Below, piece after piece: positions 1 to 8,219 of a stretch of DNA of 64,000 nucleotides. Location: contig NZ_CP168219.1 in the NCBI RefSeq assembly GCF_041714655.1, positions 2,852,001 to 2,916,000 on the forward strand, in the 5' to 3' direction. Position 1 is the stretch's first letter. Every line of letters begins with the position of its first letter. The translations under genes and the position numbers were made by a program. The stretch is from Pseudoroseicyclus_A sp041714655. GTDB lineage: Bacteria > Pseudomonadota > Alphaproteobacteria > Rhodobacterales > Rhodobacteraceae. Below the pieces are notes generated by a model. That model did not search any database. It was not told where the DNA came from and saw only the letters and a list, made by a program, of their open reading frames with translations.

Positions 1-870
1 TGACAGAGCATCGCGTTCCGCACGCTGACGGACAACAATAGCGGCAAGTGCATCATCCGGCCTGACTGGCGACTGTACCACGGGATCGGTGACTGAAGCG
101 GCAGCATCTTCAACGCTTGGCAATCCATCAGGAAGGCCAAGCCGCACTCTTAGCGCTTTCGCACCAGCGCCCGTCCAGCGGGAGAGAGAGTAGATTTTCC
201 CATCAGCATCGACGGCAACAAAAGTGCGCCTAGTGCCTTGCGCTATGGCGAACCCATGTTCACGCAGGGCGGCGGCCAAGGCACCCTTGGAGTCTGACCG
301 CTCCCAACATTCGCGGAACAGCGCTTTTAGTTCTTTGGGATCGCGCGCAGCCTTCTTTGACTGCGCCGCTTCGACCTGGGTGAAGCTGTTCGGATCACGA
401 TCCTTCGCTGCGATGAAACCCGCGGGCATTTCCCAGCCATGCGCCTGGTATAGGTTCCGCGCCACTTCCTGAAGTCGCCGCTTGAAATGCGGTAGGTTGA
501 TCGCTCGCATTGTTTGGGTGTCGATCCGCGACCAGACACAATGCGCGTGTCGCCGGGATTTCTTTTCGTGGAAGACAACTGCCCGAGGCTGGCCGGCCAG
601 GCCGAGCTGCATCTCGATCTTGTCGATCGCTGCCTCGAACACAGCTATAGGCACGTCATTTCCTAGCGGTGGGTTCAGGCTCAGCGAGAAGAGATACTGT
701 CTGCACTTCGTGCCGAGCGAAATGGCCTCCGTTTCCTTGAACGCACCGACCAGATCGTCCGCCACAAAGCCGCGCAGCTCGTGCACCACCGCATGCTCGT
801 TGTCATCGACATTGAGTAGGTGGAGGGCAAGATCGCGCCCGAAGCCGCGCTGGTTGCCCTTCAGGATCAT
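1..870 (-). CDS. Relaxase/mobilization nuclease, MobA/VirD2 type (partial, runs off the left edge)
   Basis: The frame opens with ATG at 870 and stays open to base 1, giving 290 residues without a stop, so only the N-terminal part is present. Such relaxases nick one strand at oriT and carry it into the recipient. Residues about 110-125 contain HEKKSRRHAHCVWSRID, the His-x-His metal-binding motif with its flanking basic and W-S-R residues typical of this family. The ATG overlaps the stop of the upstream mobC-like gene (ATGA), so the two are translationally coupled. The DNA is less GC-rich than the rest of the window, which supports foreign origin. Whether the element is an integrated mobilizable element or a plasmid segment cannot be decided here. 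Confidence 0.85.
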   Translation of the reverse strand, partial: MILKGNQRGFGRDLALHLLNVDDNEHAVVHELRGFVADDLVGAFKETEAISLGTKCRQYLFSLSLNPPLGNDVPIAVFEAAIDKIEMQLGLAGQPRAVVFHEKKSRRHAHCVWSRIDTQTMRAINLPHFKRRLQEVARNLYQAHGWEMPAGFIAAKDRDPNSFTQVEAAQSKKAARDPKELKALFRECWERSDSKGALAAALREHGFAIAQGTRRTFVAVDADGKIYSLSRWTGAGAKALRVRLGLPDGLPSVEDAAASVTDPVVQSPVRPDDALAAIVVRQRAERDALS

Positions 871-1295
871 GACTTCAGGCCTAGCGCCTGCATCAGGATC
901 GCGCGCATAGCGATGACAGCGTGGCACGCCTCTTGAAGATCGGACGCGGTCGTGTCGTCGACCGGTAGGGTTCCAATGTTGGCGTGGTGGGCGAGCTGGT
1001 TCAGGTTGTTGGCAATGCGCGACTGGCCCAAGAGCCCGAGCAGCTTTCCAATCGCTTCGCGATCTTCGATGGCCAGTCCGCTCGCGCGCCGACGTGGCAG
1101 AATTTCACCGAGTGCCTTCGCCCGGAGGAAGACGCTGAGCGCCGTGCCGTTCGCAAGTTCGGTGAGTTTGGCATGATCTTCAGGAGACAGACGGACGGTC
1201 ACGCGTGGACAGTCGCGCGTCCGCCTTCGCCGATTGGTTAGGGACGTTTTAGAGTGAACTGTCCTCCGGCTGAATTCCTCGCGTAGGCCGTTCAT
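867..1295 (-). CDS. MobC-like relaxosome accessory protein
   Basis: This 142-residue basic protein has a central stretch RVTVRLSPEDHAKLTELA, which resembles a ribbon-helix-helix DNA-binding region. A MobC-type C-terminal segment follows, with GLLGQSRIANNLNQLAHHAN at about residues 88-107; the N-N-L-N-Q-L-A motif is characteristic. MobC proteins bind near oriT and help the relaxase open the strands. The stop overlaps the relaxase start by four bases. The ATG at 1295 lacks a good Shine-Dalgarno sequence, so the true start could lie further inside. Confidence 0.8.
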   Translation of the reverse strand: MNGLREEFSRRTVHSKTSLTNRRRRTRDCPRVTVRLSPEDHAKLTELANGTALSVFLRAKALGEILPRRRASGLAIEDREAIGKLLGLLGQSRIANNLNQLAHHANIGTLPVDDTTASDLQEACHAVIAMRAILMQALGLKS

Positions 1296-1524
1296 AGCGA
1301 CGGTCCACTTGGGCGCCGTGGCCGCTGTGGCATCAGGTGTTGCTGAGCTTCAAGAACACCGTTCCAGTCAGCCAGTGTCTCAAGGATGGAGTTCGAAAAC
1401 TCTCCCTCAAGGTCCACCAGACTTCCCCTCACCGATGAACCGCCAGCCCCTCCGGGGCGCCCGTGCCTTGCACCATGCCGTACCCCATGCCAAGCCGCGA
1501 AACGGCCCGGCCCAGAAACGACGA
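1296..1524. other. Gene-free stretch at the edge of the mobile element
   Basis: I find no convincing gene here. A minus-strand frame ends with residues DLEGEFSNSILETLADWNG shortly before the mob genes. It could be the tail of a decayed gene but matches nothing I recognise. GAGTTCGAAAACTC at 1390-1403 is a small perfect hairpin. Base composition shifts from moderate to high GC across this stretch, so the junction between element and resident DNA is probably here. Confidence 0.35.
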
Positions 1525-1547
1525 TGGGGGCCCCGCCGGAGCCCCCA
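1525..1547 (-). terminator. Probable terminator of the 8.1-1.6 kb operon
   Basis: TGGGGGC (1525-1531) pairs with GCCCCCA (1541-1547), with two more G-C pairs inside. Read on the minus strand it lies about 28 bases past the last stop codon (1575) and is followed by TCGTCGTTTC, a weak U-rich tail. The stem is strong, but without a clean U run the call stays moderate. Confidence 0.5.
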
Positions 1548-1574
1548 CCTGCCGATCCTTCTCGCGCGCGGCGC

Positions 1575-2003
1575 TTACCAGTCGGCCTCGATGCTCTTGC
1601 CGCCGCCGGAGAACTGGACGCTGACATCGGTGTACTGGAAGATCTCGATCTTCACGCCGTTGGGGTCGTCGATCCAGGCCTGCCAGGTCTCGTCGACGCC
1701 CTTCTTCGGCGCCGTCGGCTCGATGCCCTGCGCGCGGATATGCGCCACGGCCTCCGGCAGGTCCTCCACCTCGAGGCAGAGGTGGTTGATCTGGTTCTTG
1801 CCGGAGTATTCCGCCGAGCCGTTCTCGAAGACCTCGACGAAGGTCCGGTTGCCGGCATCGAGGTAGAAGCCGAAGATCTTCCCCTGCCGCGTGAAGTTGA
1901 AGACGGTCTTCATGCCGAGCACGTCCTCGTAGAAGCGGCGCGTCTCCTCGACGTCGCGCGCGAAGATGCAGACATGGGCGAGTTGCTTGAGATTGAGGGC
2001 CAT
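1575..2003 (-). CDS. VOC-superfamily protein (glyoxalase/dioxygenase fold), last gene of the sugar operon
   Basis: This single-domain protein of 142 residues has the paired beta-alpha-beta-beta-beta modules of the vicinal-oxygen-chelate fold. It begins KQLAHVCIFARDVEETRRFYEDVLG. A second module starts QINHLCLEVEDLPEAVAHI near residue 71 and ends in DDPNGVKIEIFQY near 112. His in each module and Glu in KIEIF are the usual metal ligands. The enzyme activity cannot be read from the fold; isomerases, lyases, epimerases and dioxygenases share it. It follows the cupin gene by 34 bases and ends the operon. The N-terminal QLAHVCIFARDVEETRRFYE is more glyoxalase I-like than dioxygenase-like. Confidence 0.8.
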   Translation of the reverse strand: MALNLKQLAHVCIFARDVEETRRFYEDVLGMKTVFNFTRQGKIFGFYLDAGNRTFVEVFENGSAEYSGKNQINHLCLEVEDLPEAVAHIRAQGIEPTAPKKGVDETWQAWIDDPNGVKIEIFQYTDVSVQFSGGGKSIEADW

Positions 2004-2037
2004 GGGAGGCCTCCTCCTGTTGGGGCGGGGGCGGGCC

Positions 2038-2586
2038 TCAGCCCAGCCCGTCGCGGAAGTCGTTGAGATCGGCCTCGACGCTCGACGGCGCGTCGAGCCA
2101 GTCGTCCATCGCCGCGCCGGTGACCGGGTCCTTGGCCGGGATCGGCAGCATCATGATGCGCTTGGCCGCCTCGCGGGCGGCGAGATCGTCCAGCCGCTCG
2201 CCGCGCATGTTGTCCCAGTCGCGCCCGTCGGGATAGCCGCCGACGACGAGCACGTCCTCGGAATTGCCGGTCATCTCGTGGCTGACGCCGGCGGGCATGA
2301 CGACGACGTCCCCCGCCTCCAGCCGCACCCGCACCCCGCCGGAGACCGAGAGCTCCAGCTCCATCCAGCCCGTGGCGACGCCGAGGCATTCATGGGTGGT
2401 GGAGTGGTAGTGGGCGTAATCGTAGATGCCGGGGTAATCCCAGTTGTTCGTCCAGCCGTTGCCGCGGAAAAGCGCCCGCATCTCAACCGCCCCGCCGCCC
2501 GGCAGGGCGCCGCGGTGGATCAGCAGCGGAAAGCGGCTGTTGGGCACATGGCCCGCGGGGCGGGATGTGTGGCGTTCGGTGTCCAT
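2038..2586 (-). CDS. Cupin-domain protein (YjlB-like)
   Basis: A 182-residue single-domain cupin. The first cupin motif is HYHSTTHECLG (His59, His61, Glu66) and the second is GDVVVMPAGVSHEM (His103), together a plausible divalent-metal site. ATG at 2586 is chosen because it lies two bases past the stop of the upstream isomerase gene and is preceded by AAAGGGAGC. An in-frame upstream extension would run into that gene and has no ribosome site. YjlB-type cupins have no established reaction. Its place behind a sugar isomerase suggests a role on a sugar or sugar-acid intermediate (inference). Confidence 0.8.
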   Translation of the reverse strand: MDTERHTSRPAGHVPNSRFPLLIHRGALPGGGAVEMRALFRGNGWTNNWDYPGIYDYAHYHSTTHECLGVATGWMELELSVSGGVRVRLEAGDVVVMPAGVSHEMTGNSEDVLVVGGYPDGRDWDNMRGERLDDLAAREAAKRIMMLPIPAKDPVTGAAMDDWLDAPSSVEADLNDFRDGLG

Positions 2587-2587
2587 G

Positions 2588-3358
2588 TCAGCTCCCTTTG
2601 GCGAGGCCGATCCGGCGCATGGTCTCCGCCGAGCGGGAGGCAAAGGCGCGCCAGTCGGCGGGGTTGTCATGCTCGGCGACGACATGCGTGGCCGCCGTCG
2701 CCTCCATCAGCGGCACCAGCGCCTGCCAGTCGATGATGCCGTCGCCGGTGGCGCGCCAGCCGTCTTCGCTCGACATGCCGTCCGGCCCCGCCGTGTCCTT
2801 GAGCTGGATGGCGACGATGCGGTCCGCATAGCGGCGCAGCTCCTCCGCCGGGTCGGCGCCGCCCCGGACGATCCAGCCGCAGTCGATCTCGAACTTTAAC
2901 GCCTCGCTGACGCCGAGGATGTGGTCGATGGGCCGCGTGCCGTCGGGCAGCGCGACATATTCGAAATCGTGGTTGTGCCAGGCGACGGTGAGGCCGCGCT
3001 TTGCAGCGACCTCCGCCCCGCGCGCCAGGATCTCGCCGATGCCGCGCCAGTAGGCGGCGGTCGGCTGGCGCTCTTCCTGCGGCACATAGGGCGGTATCAG
3101 CACCTCGGCGCCCATCGCCTCGGCGATGTCGCACCAGGCGCCCGGATCCTCGGCGAGGCCGGCCAGCGGCATGTGAAAGCCGATGATCCGCATCCCCGCC
3201 GCCTCGACCGCCCGCCGGAAGGCGGCAGGGTCCGCCTCATAGGCCGGCAGCCAGGGTTCGATCGCGTCATAGCCCATGGCGGCGAGCTCGGGGAGCTGCG
3301 CCTCGAGGGGCGGGAAGTTCCGCGAGGAATAGAGCTGGTAGGCAAGCGGGAAGGTCAT
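2588..3358 (-). CDS. Sugar phosphate isomerase/epimerase family protein (TIM barrel, IolE/xylose-isomerase-like)
   Basis: The 256 residues form one AP-endonuclease-2/xylose-isomerase-like TIM barrel. Visible family motifs are ELAAMGYDAIEPW near residue 25, TVAWHNHDFEY near 124, FEIDCGWI near 156 (Asp159) and VVAEHDN near 226 (Glu229). These include the acidic and His residues that bind metal in this family. Family members act as isomerases, epimerases or dehydratases on free sugars and inositols. The start overlaps the stop of the upstream VOC gene by four bases. The ABC transporter in the same operon suggests that the substrate is what the transporter imports. Confidence 0.85.
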   Translation of the reverse strand: MTFPLAYQLYSSRNFPPLEAQLPELAAMGYDAIEPWLPAYEADPAAFRRAVEAAGMRIIGFHMPLAGLAEDPGAWCDIAEAMGAEVLIPPYVPQEERQPTAAYWRGIGEILARGAEVAAKRGLTVAWHNHDFEYVALPDGTRPIDHILGVSEALKFEIDCGWIVRGGADPAEELRRYADRIVAIQLKDTAGPDGMSSEDGWRATGDGIIDWQALVPLMEATAATHVVAEHDNPADWRAFASRSAETMRRIGLAKGS

Positions 3359-3852
3359 TCGGCGGCGTCCGCCCCCTGCGGTTCCTTGTCCTTGTCGAAC
3401 TCGAGGAGCTCGAGCATCACGCCGAGGTCCTTGACGGTGTCGTAATAGGCATAACGCCCGTGGCTGCCGTCGAACTCGCCGCGCTGCAGGAGCTTGTGGC
3501 CCCGCTCCTCGAGATAGGCGTTGCGCTTGGTGAGGTTGCGGGTGCGGAAGGCGATGTGGTGGCAGCCGGGGCCCTTCTCTTCCAGAAGGTCGCGCCAGGC
3601 GCTCTTCTCGGGGCCGGGCTGGAGGAATTCCACGTCGATGTTGCCGAAGGCGAACATGCGGATCGTGCAGCCGACCCGGGCGGGCTGGCCGTTGTAGATG
3701 GCTTTCGCCTCTTCGGGCTCGGCGGCCTTGCCCTCGGGCGGCATGTCCTTGCCGGTCAGCTCGGCGAACCAGCGGGCGGAGGCCTCGGCGTCGTGGGTGA
3801 CGAAGCAGATCTGCATCACCTCGTCTTCGTCGAGCAGTCGTTTGTCGATCAT
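3355..3852 (-). CDS. VOC-superfamily protein
   Basis: A 165-residue protein with two VOC half-domains. The first begins MQICFVTHDAEASARWFAEL. The second contains GCHHIAFRTRNLTKRNAYLEERGH and closes with DLGVMLELLEF. His96/His97 and the Glu of LELLEF are likely metal ligands. It is different in sequence from the other VOC protein of the same operon, so the pair is not a recent duplication. It sits 100 bases after the binding-protein gene, with a strong hairpin between, and overlaps the isomerase gene by ATGA. Reaction unknown; a role in epimerising or cleaving a keto-sugar intermediate is only a guess. Confidence 0.8.
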   Translation of the reverse strand: MIDKRLLDEDEVMQICFVTHDAEASARWFAELTGKDMPPEGKAAEPEEAKAIYNGQPARVGCTIRMFAFGNIDVEFLQPGPEKSAWRDLLEEKGPGCHHIAFRTRNLTKRNAYLEERGHKLLQRGEFDGSHGRYAYYDTVKDLGVMLELLEFDKDKEPQGADAAE

Positions 3853-3905
3853 GGGGGGGTCCAGTTCAGGCAGCCGCAGGGGCGCGGCGGAGGGGAGTGA
3901 GGGGG

Positions 3906-3934
3906 CCGGGCGGCCCAGGAAGGAGACCGCCCGG
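3906..3934 (-). other. Intercistronic hairpin after the binding-protein gene
   Basis: CCGGGCGG (3906-3913) and CCGCCCGG (3927-3934) form a perfect 8-bp stem with a 13-base loop, 18 bases past the stop of the binding-protein gene. No U run follows. Hairpins in this place commonly protect the upstream binding-protein mRNA and reduce downstream expression, which would suit the catabolic genes behind it. Confidence 0.5.
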
Positions 3935-3952
3935 CAGGGGATCCGCGGCGGC

Positions 3953-5194
3953 TCAGCCGAGGATCAGGTCGTAGTTGCTCTGCATCTGCTCGATCGCCTC
4001 GTCGGTGGTCATCGACGGGTCGCTCCAGAAGTTGAAGAGCACGTCCCAGAGGGAGGATTGCCAGTCGGCATCCACCATGGTGTGCGGGTTGGCCACCTGG
4101 TGCTCGGGGTCTTCCAGATAGCCGAGAACGGCCTGGCTGCAGGCGTCGATCTCGCCGGCGGCGTCGAGCCGGACGGGGGTGGAGCCCTTCGCGGCCGCGA
4201 ACTGGGCCTGCACCTCGGGGTCGAGGACGACCGAGGCGAAGTCGAGCTCGGCGGCGTCCATCTCCTCGGACTGGTCGCCGAGGATGCCCCAGGCGTCGAC
4301 CGTCACCGGCACGGCCATGGCGCCGGGGATCTGCATGCAGCCGAAGTCCTCGCCGGCGACCTTGCCGGCGGCGGTCCATTCGCCCTTCATCCAGTCACCG
4401 TGGATCTGCATGAGCGCGTCGCCGGTGATGACCATGTTGGTCGTCACGTTCCAGTCGCGGTTGACGGAGCCCTCGTCGGCGGCCTCCTGGAACTTCCGCA
4501 GCCAGTCGAGCACGAGACGCATCTCGTCGCTGTCGATCATCGCCGGATCGACCTCGCCGCCGTAGATGCCGTTGTAGAAGTCGGGCCCGGCGACGGAGGC
4601 GGCGATGGCATGGGTCAGGTAGCCGATCTGCCATTGCTGGGCACCGATGGCGATCGGCACCACGCCGGCGTCACGGATCATGTCGAAATCGGCGAACATG
4701 GCGTCGAGGCTGTCCCAGGCCATGGGATCGACGCCGAGCTCTTCGGCCACGTCCATGTTGTAGTAGACCATGCCGTCGATATGGATCGCGGTCGGGATCT
4801 TCATGATCTCGCCGTCGACGGTGATGCTGTCGATCACCGAGGAGGGCAGATGGTCGAGATAGCCGTTCTCCTCGTACCATTCGGTCATCGGCCGGGCCAT
4901 GCCCATGTCGGCGAGGTCGCGGTAGAAGCCGGGGCTCGACTCGAGGAACACGTTGGGCGGGTTGCCGCCGGTCACGAGGTTCAGAAGGCTGACGTTCGAG
5001 CCCGTGTCATGCGGAATCGCGATGTCGGTCCAGGTGTGGCCCATGCCCTCGAAGCGGTCCTTCAGCACGTTGAGCGCCGCCACTTCCGGCCCCGAGGACC
5101 AGTTGTGGTAGATGATCACCTCCTCGGCCATGGCGGCCGGGGCGAAGAATGTGCCGCAGAGCAGGGCGGCAGTCAGTCGGGTCGTCGTCGTCAT
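3953..5194 (-). CDS. Carbohydrate ABC transporter substrate-binding protein (family 1)
   Basis: A 413-residue periplasmic binding protein. The N-terminus MTTTTRLTAALLCGTFFAPA followed by AMAEE is a signal peptide cleaved after AMA. The body shows features of sugar-binding family 1: EVIIYHNWSSGPEVAALNVLKDRFE at the start of the mature protein, and TAIHIDGMVYYN near residue 120. ATG at 5194 is preferred over a GTG at 5224 because GGGAGGAGACC lies just before it and the signal peptide begins there. It is the fourth gene of the operon, after both permeases and the ATPase, which is unusual since binding-protein genes normally come first. The ligand is probably a sugar or glycoside. Confidence 0.9.
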   Translation of the reverse strand: MTTTTRLTAALLCGTFFAPAAMAEEVIIYHNWSSGPEVAALNVLKDRFEGMGHTWTDIAIPHDTGSNVSLLNLVTGGNPPNVFLESSPGFYRDLADMGMARPMTEWYEENGYLDHLPSSVIDSITVDGEIMKIPTAIHIDGMVYYNMDVAEELGVDPMAWDSLDAMFADFDMIRDAGVVPIAIGAQQWQIGYLTHAIAASVAGPDFYNGIYGGEVDPAMIDSDEMRLVLDWLRKFQEAADEGSVNRDWNVTTNMVITGDALMQIHGDWMKGEWTAAGKVAGEDFGCMQIPGAMAVPVTVDAWGILGDQSEEMDAAELDFASVVLDPEVQAQFAAAKGSTPVRLDAAGEIDACSQAVLGYLEDPEHQVANPHTMVDADWQSSLWDVLFNFWSDPSMTTDEAIEQMQSNYDLILG

Positions 5195-5220
5195 CTTGGG
5201 TCTCCTCCCTTTCGATGAAG

Positions 5221-6321
5221 TCACAGCCGTTCTCCCGAAGCGGCGTCGAACAGGTTCGCCTTGCCGCGCGGAAAGGCGACGCTGATGGTCTGGCCGGGGC
5301 GGAGGCGCGAGGCGTCCCCCGGCTCCACCCGGTGCGAGAGCAGCCCCTCGCCCCAGTGCAGGTATCCCGTGGCATCCGAGCCGGTGCGCTCGGTGTGCTG
5401 AAGCGGCAGCTTGAACGTGCCGGCCGCTCCCTCGATGGCGGCATTGGGCGCGCCGAAATGTTCGGGGCGCAGGCCGATCACGATGGGCGCGCCGTCCTCC
5501 GGCGCCCGGGCGAAGGCGTAATCGTCGAGCGCCAGCGTCTCGCCGGTGTCGAAGACACCCGTGACGCCGCCGGCCGCCTTGCGGATCTTGCCGGGCTTCA
5601 GGTTCATCGCCGGGGCGCCGATGAAGCCGGCGACGAAGAGGTTCGCCGGCCGTTCGTAGACCTCGTCGGGCGTGCCGAACTGCTGGATCACCCCGCCGTT
5701 CATCACCGCGATGCGCGTCGCCATGGTCATCGCCTCGATCTGGTCGTGGGTGACATAGACGACGGTCGGATTGAGCTCGTCATGCAGGCGCATGATCTCG
5801 AGCCGCATCTCGGTGCGCAGCTTCGCATCGAGGTTCGAGAGCGGCTCGTCGAACAGGAGCACGTCGGCATGTTTCACCAGCGCCCGGCCGATGGCGACGC
5901 GCTGGCGCTGCCCGCCCGAAAGCTGGCTCGGCCGCCGGTCCATCAGCGGCTCGATCTGCAGGAGCTTCGCGGCCCAGTCGACGCGGCGGGCCACCTCCTC
6001 GCGGGGGAGCTTCGCGGCCGAGAGGCCGAACTTCAGGTTCCCGCGCACCGATTTCGTCGGATAGAGCGCGTAGGACTGGAAGACCATGGCGAGGCCCCGA
6101 TCCTTCGGGTCGAGATCGGTGACGTCGCGGTCGCCGATGTAGATCCGCCCGGAGGTGACGTCGGTCAGGCCGGCGAGCATGTTGAGGAGCGTGGTCTTGC
6201 CGCAGCCCGAGGGGCCGAGCAGCACCAGGAACTCGCCGTGATCGACGCTGAGGTCCAGATCGTCGAGCACGGTCAGGCCGCCGTAGGTCTTGACGATGTT
6301 CTCGAAACTGACGCGCGGCAT
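5221..6321 (-). CDS. Sugar ABC transporter ATP-binding protein (MalK/UgpC type)
   Basis: A 366-residue ATPase with Walker A GPSGCGKTT near residue 37, Q-loop VFQSYALYP, signature LSGGQRQRVAIGRAL, Walker B VLLFDEPLSNLDAKLR and switch His in VYVTHDQIEAMT. The C-terminal ~130 residues form the TOBE/OB regulatory domain typical of MalK/UgpC-type proteins, including VIGLRPEHFG. It energises uptake through the two membrane proteins encoded directly upstream. It follows the second permease by four bases and precedes the binding-protein gene by 26. Position 57 of the Q-loop region reads YPTKSV where most relatives have YPHMSV. Confidence 0.92.
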   Translation of the reverse strand: MPRVSFENIVKTYGGLTVLDDLDLSVDHGEFLVLLGPSGCGKTTLLNMLAGLTDVTSGRIYIGDRDVTDLDPKDRGLAMVFQSYALYPTKSVRGNLKFGLSAAKLPREEVARRVDWAAKLLQIEPLMDRRPSQLSGGQRQRVAIGRALVKHADVLLFDEPLSNLDAKLRTEMRLEIMRLHDELNPTVVYVTHDQIEAMTMATRIAVMNGGVIQQFGTPDEVYERPANLFVAGFIGAPAMNLKPGKIRKAAGGVTGVFDTGETLALDDYAFARAPEDGAPIVIGLRPEHFGAPNAAIEGAAGTFKLPLQHTERTGSDATGYLHWGEGLLSHRVEPGDASRLRPGQTISVAFPRGKANLFDAASGERL

Positions 6322-6325
6322 GGCC

Positions 6326-7252
6326 TTATCCCTTGATGGCGCCGGCGGTGATGCCGGCGACGAAGAACTTGCCCACGAGGAAGTAGATGACGAGCGGCGG
6401 GATCGCGGTGAGCAGCGCGGCGGCCATGTCGACGTTGTAGGAGGCGGTGCCGGTCGAGACCGTGACCATGTTCGCGAGGTTCACGGTCATCGGCTGGGTG
6501 TTGAACCCGCCGAAGGTCACGCCGACGAGGTAATCGTTCCAGACGCTGGTGATCTGCAGGATCAGCACAACGATCAGGATATTGCCCGACATCGGCAGGA
6601 TGATCTCGACGAAGATCCGCCAGAACGAGCCGGAATCCATCACGGCGGCATTCATGATCTCGCGCGGGATGTCCTTGTAGAAGTTGCGGAAAATCAGCGT
6701 CAGCACCGGCATGGCCATGATGGAATGGACCACCGCGACGCCCATGATCGTCCCGTAGACCCCCAGCGTCCTCGTGATGCCGATCAGCGGATACATGATG
6801 ATCTGCAGGGGCACGAAGGCGCAGAGGAAGAGAAGGAAGAGGAAGGTCCCCGCCCATTTCACCTCCCAGAGCGCCAGCGCGTAGCCGGTGATCATGGCGA
6901 GCGAGATCGACAGGAGGAGCGACGGCAGCAGGATCCGCACGGAGTTCCAGAAGCCGACCTTCAGCCCCTCGCAGGTGATGCCCGAGCAGGCCTCGAACCA
7001 GGCGAAGCGCCAGGCCTCGAGCGTCCAGGTCTCCGGCAGGGCGAAGATCTGGCCCTGGCGGATCTCGTCCATCGTCTTCAGCGAGGTGGTGAGCACCACA
7101 TAGAGCGGCACGCAGAAGAAGAGCGCACAGATCGTCAGGAAGACGAGCACCGCGATGGAGCGGCCGGTGAGGCGACGGCGACGGCGCGGGACGGCCTTGG
7201 CGCGGAGCGCGGTGGCGCCGGCGGCGGCTTCTGTGACGCTGAGATCGGTCAT
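6326..7252 (-). CDS. Sugar ABC transporter permease (MalG-like)
   Basis: A 308-residue inner-membrane protein with about six hydrophobic segments. The EAA loop lies in the later half, with AAVMDSGSFWRIFVEIILPMSGNI near residues 200-223 matching EAAxxDGAxxxxxFxxIxLP, the contact site for the ATPase. The C-terminus FFVAGITAGAIKG is typical of the MalG/LacG side of sugar importers. A long loop between the first two membrane segments (roughly residues 60-100, with a Cys pair) faces the periplasm. Its start overlaps the stop of the upstream permease gene by four bases. Confidence 0.9.
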   Translation of the reverse strand: MTDLSVTEAAAGATALRAKAVPRRRRRLTGRSIAVLVFLTICALFFCVPLYVVLTTSLKTMDEIRQGQIFALPETWTLEAWRFAWFEACSGITCEGLKVGFWNSVRILLPSLLLSISLAMITGYALALWEVKWAGTFLFLLFLCAFVPLQIIMYPLIGITRTLGVYGTIMGVAVVHSIMAMPVLTLIFRNFYKDIPREIMNAAVMDSGSFWRIFVEIILPMSGNILIVVLILQITSVWNDYLVGVTFGGFNTQPMTVNLANMVTVSTGTASYNVDMAAALLTAIPPLVIYFLVGKFFVAGITAGAIKG

Positions 7253-8139
7253 GCTGCATCCCTCCTGCGGTTCTGCCAGGCGGTCAGCAGCACCAGCGGC
7301 AGGAAGACGAGCAGCGTGATGCCGAGCATCATCACCGCGGCGGCGCTGGCGTAGCCGAGATTCTGCTTCTGGCTGAGGGCGTTGATGACAAAGTACGCCG
7401 GCACCCAGGTCGACTGTCCGGGGCCGCCATTCGTCATGGCGAGCACGATGTCATAGGCCTTGATGACGCCGAGCGAGAGCAGGATCGCGCAGGTCAGGAA
7501 GGTGAACTTCATCATCGGGATGATGATCTCGATATAGAGCCGGGGCAGGCTCACGCCGTCGAGCTTCGCCGCCGACCAGATCTCGCCGTTGATGCTCTTC
7601 AGCCCGGCGATCATCAGGGCCATGTAGAAGCCCGAGGATTGCCAGATCGAGGCGAGGATGATGGCGTACATCGCCGTGTCGCCCTGCGCGAGCCAGTTGA
7701 AATCGACCGATTCCCAGCCCATCCGGTGCAGCGTCGCCTCGAGCCCCATCGTGGGGTTGAGGATCCAGCGCCAGGCAACGCCGGTGACGATCAGCGACAC
7801 GGCGAGCGGGTAGAGGAAGACGGTGCGGAAGAAGGCCTCGCCCCGCTTCTCGCGGTCGATCATCGCCGCGAGGATGAAGCCGAAGACGATGGCGAGCGCC
7901 GAACCGATGCCGAGCGTGATGAGGTTCCAAAGGGCCGTGGACCAGCCCGCGTCCTGAAAGAGGCGGTCGTATTGCCGGCCCCATTCCGTCCAGTCGATGG
8001 CATAGTCCGGCACGCGCCGCGAGCGGGTGAAGGACAGGTATATCGTCCACAGGATCGACCCGACGAACGCGACTGCCGTGACCGCCAGGGCGGGGGACAG
8101 CGCGAGCTGCGGGGCGATCCGGGTCCAGCGGATCGTCAT
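7249..8139 (-). CDS. Sugar ABC transporter permease (MalF-like), first gene of the operon
   Basis: A 296-residue permease with six predicted membrane helices. Its EAA loop is SAAKLDGVSLPRLYIEIIIPMMK near residue 205. ATG at 8139 is chosen because GGGAGGAGCC directly precedes it; the longer frame back to 8184 has no such site and low-complexity codons. It pairs with the MalG-like permease that follows. It is the promoter-proximal gene of the eight-gene operon, and its promoter lies in the divergent region holding the palindrome at 8220-8235, so repression would act here first. Confidence 0.9.
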   Translation of the reverse strand: MTIRWTRIAPQLALSPALAVTAVAFVGSILWTIYLSFTRSRRVPDYAIDWTEWGRQYDRLFQDAGWSTALWNLITLGIGSALAIVFGFILAAMIDREKRGEAFFRTVFLYPLAVSLIVTGVAWRWILNPTMGLEATLHRMGWESVDFNWLAQGDTAMYAIILASIWQSSGFYMALMIAGLKSINGEIWSAAKLDGVSLPRLYIEIIIPMMKFTFLTCAILLSLGVIKAYDIVLAMTNGGPGQSTWVPAYFVINALSQKQNLGYASAAAVMMLGITLLVFLPLVLLTAWQNRRRDAA

Positions 8140-8219
8140 GGCTCCTCCCTCGGCCGGACCCTCCTCGGCCCGGCTCCGACGCAACTTTCCCCCGGTCTCC
8201 GGGGCTTTCCGCCGCGTTT

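Noticed and set aside
1386..1420. tRNA 3'-end-like sequence (GGAGTTCGAAAACTC... followed by CACCAG)
   Set aside because: The T-arm pairing does not work with a seven-base loop, and no acceptor or anticodon arm can be found upstream, so no tRNA or tRNA fragment is claimed.
3698..5218. Plus-strand open frame of 506 codons
   Set aside because: It lies opposite the binding-protein gene with its signal peptide and family motifs; the antisense product is His/Val/Gly-rich without known features.
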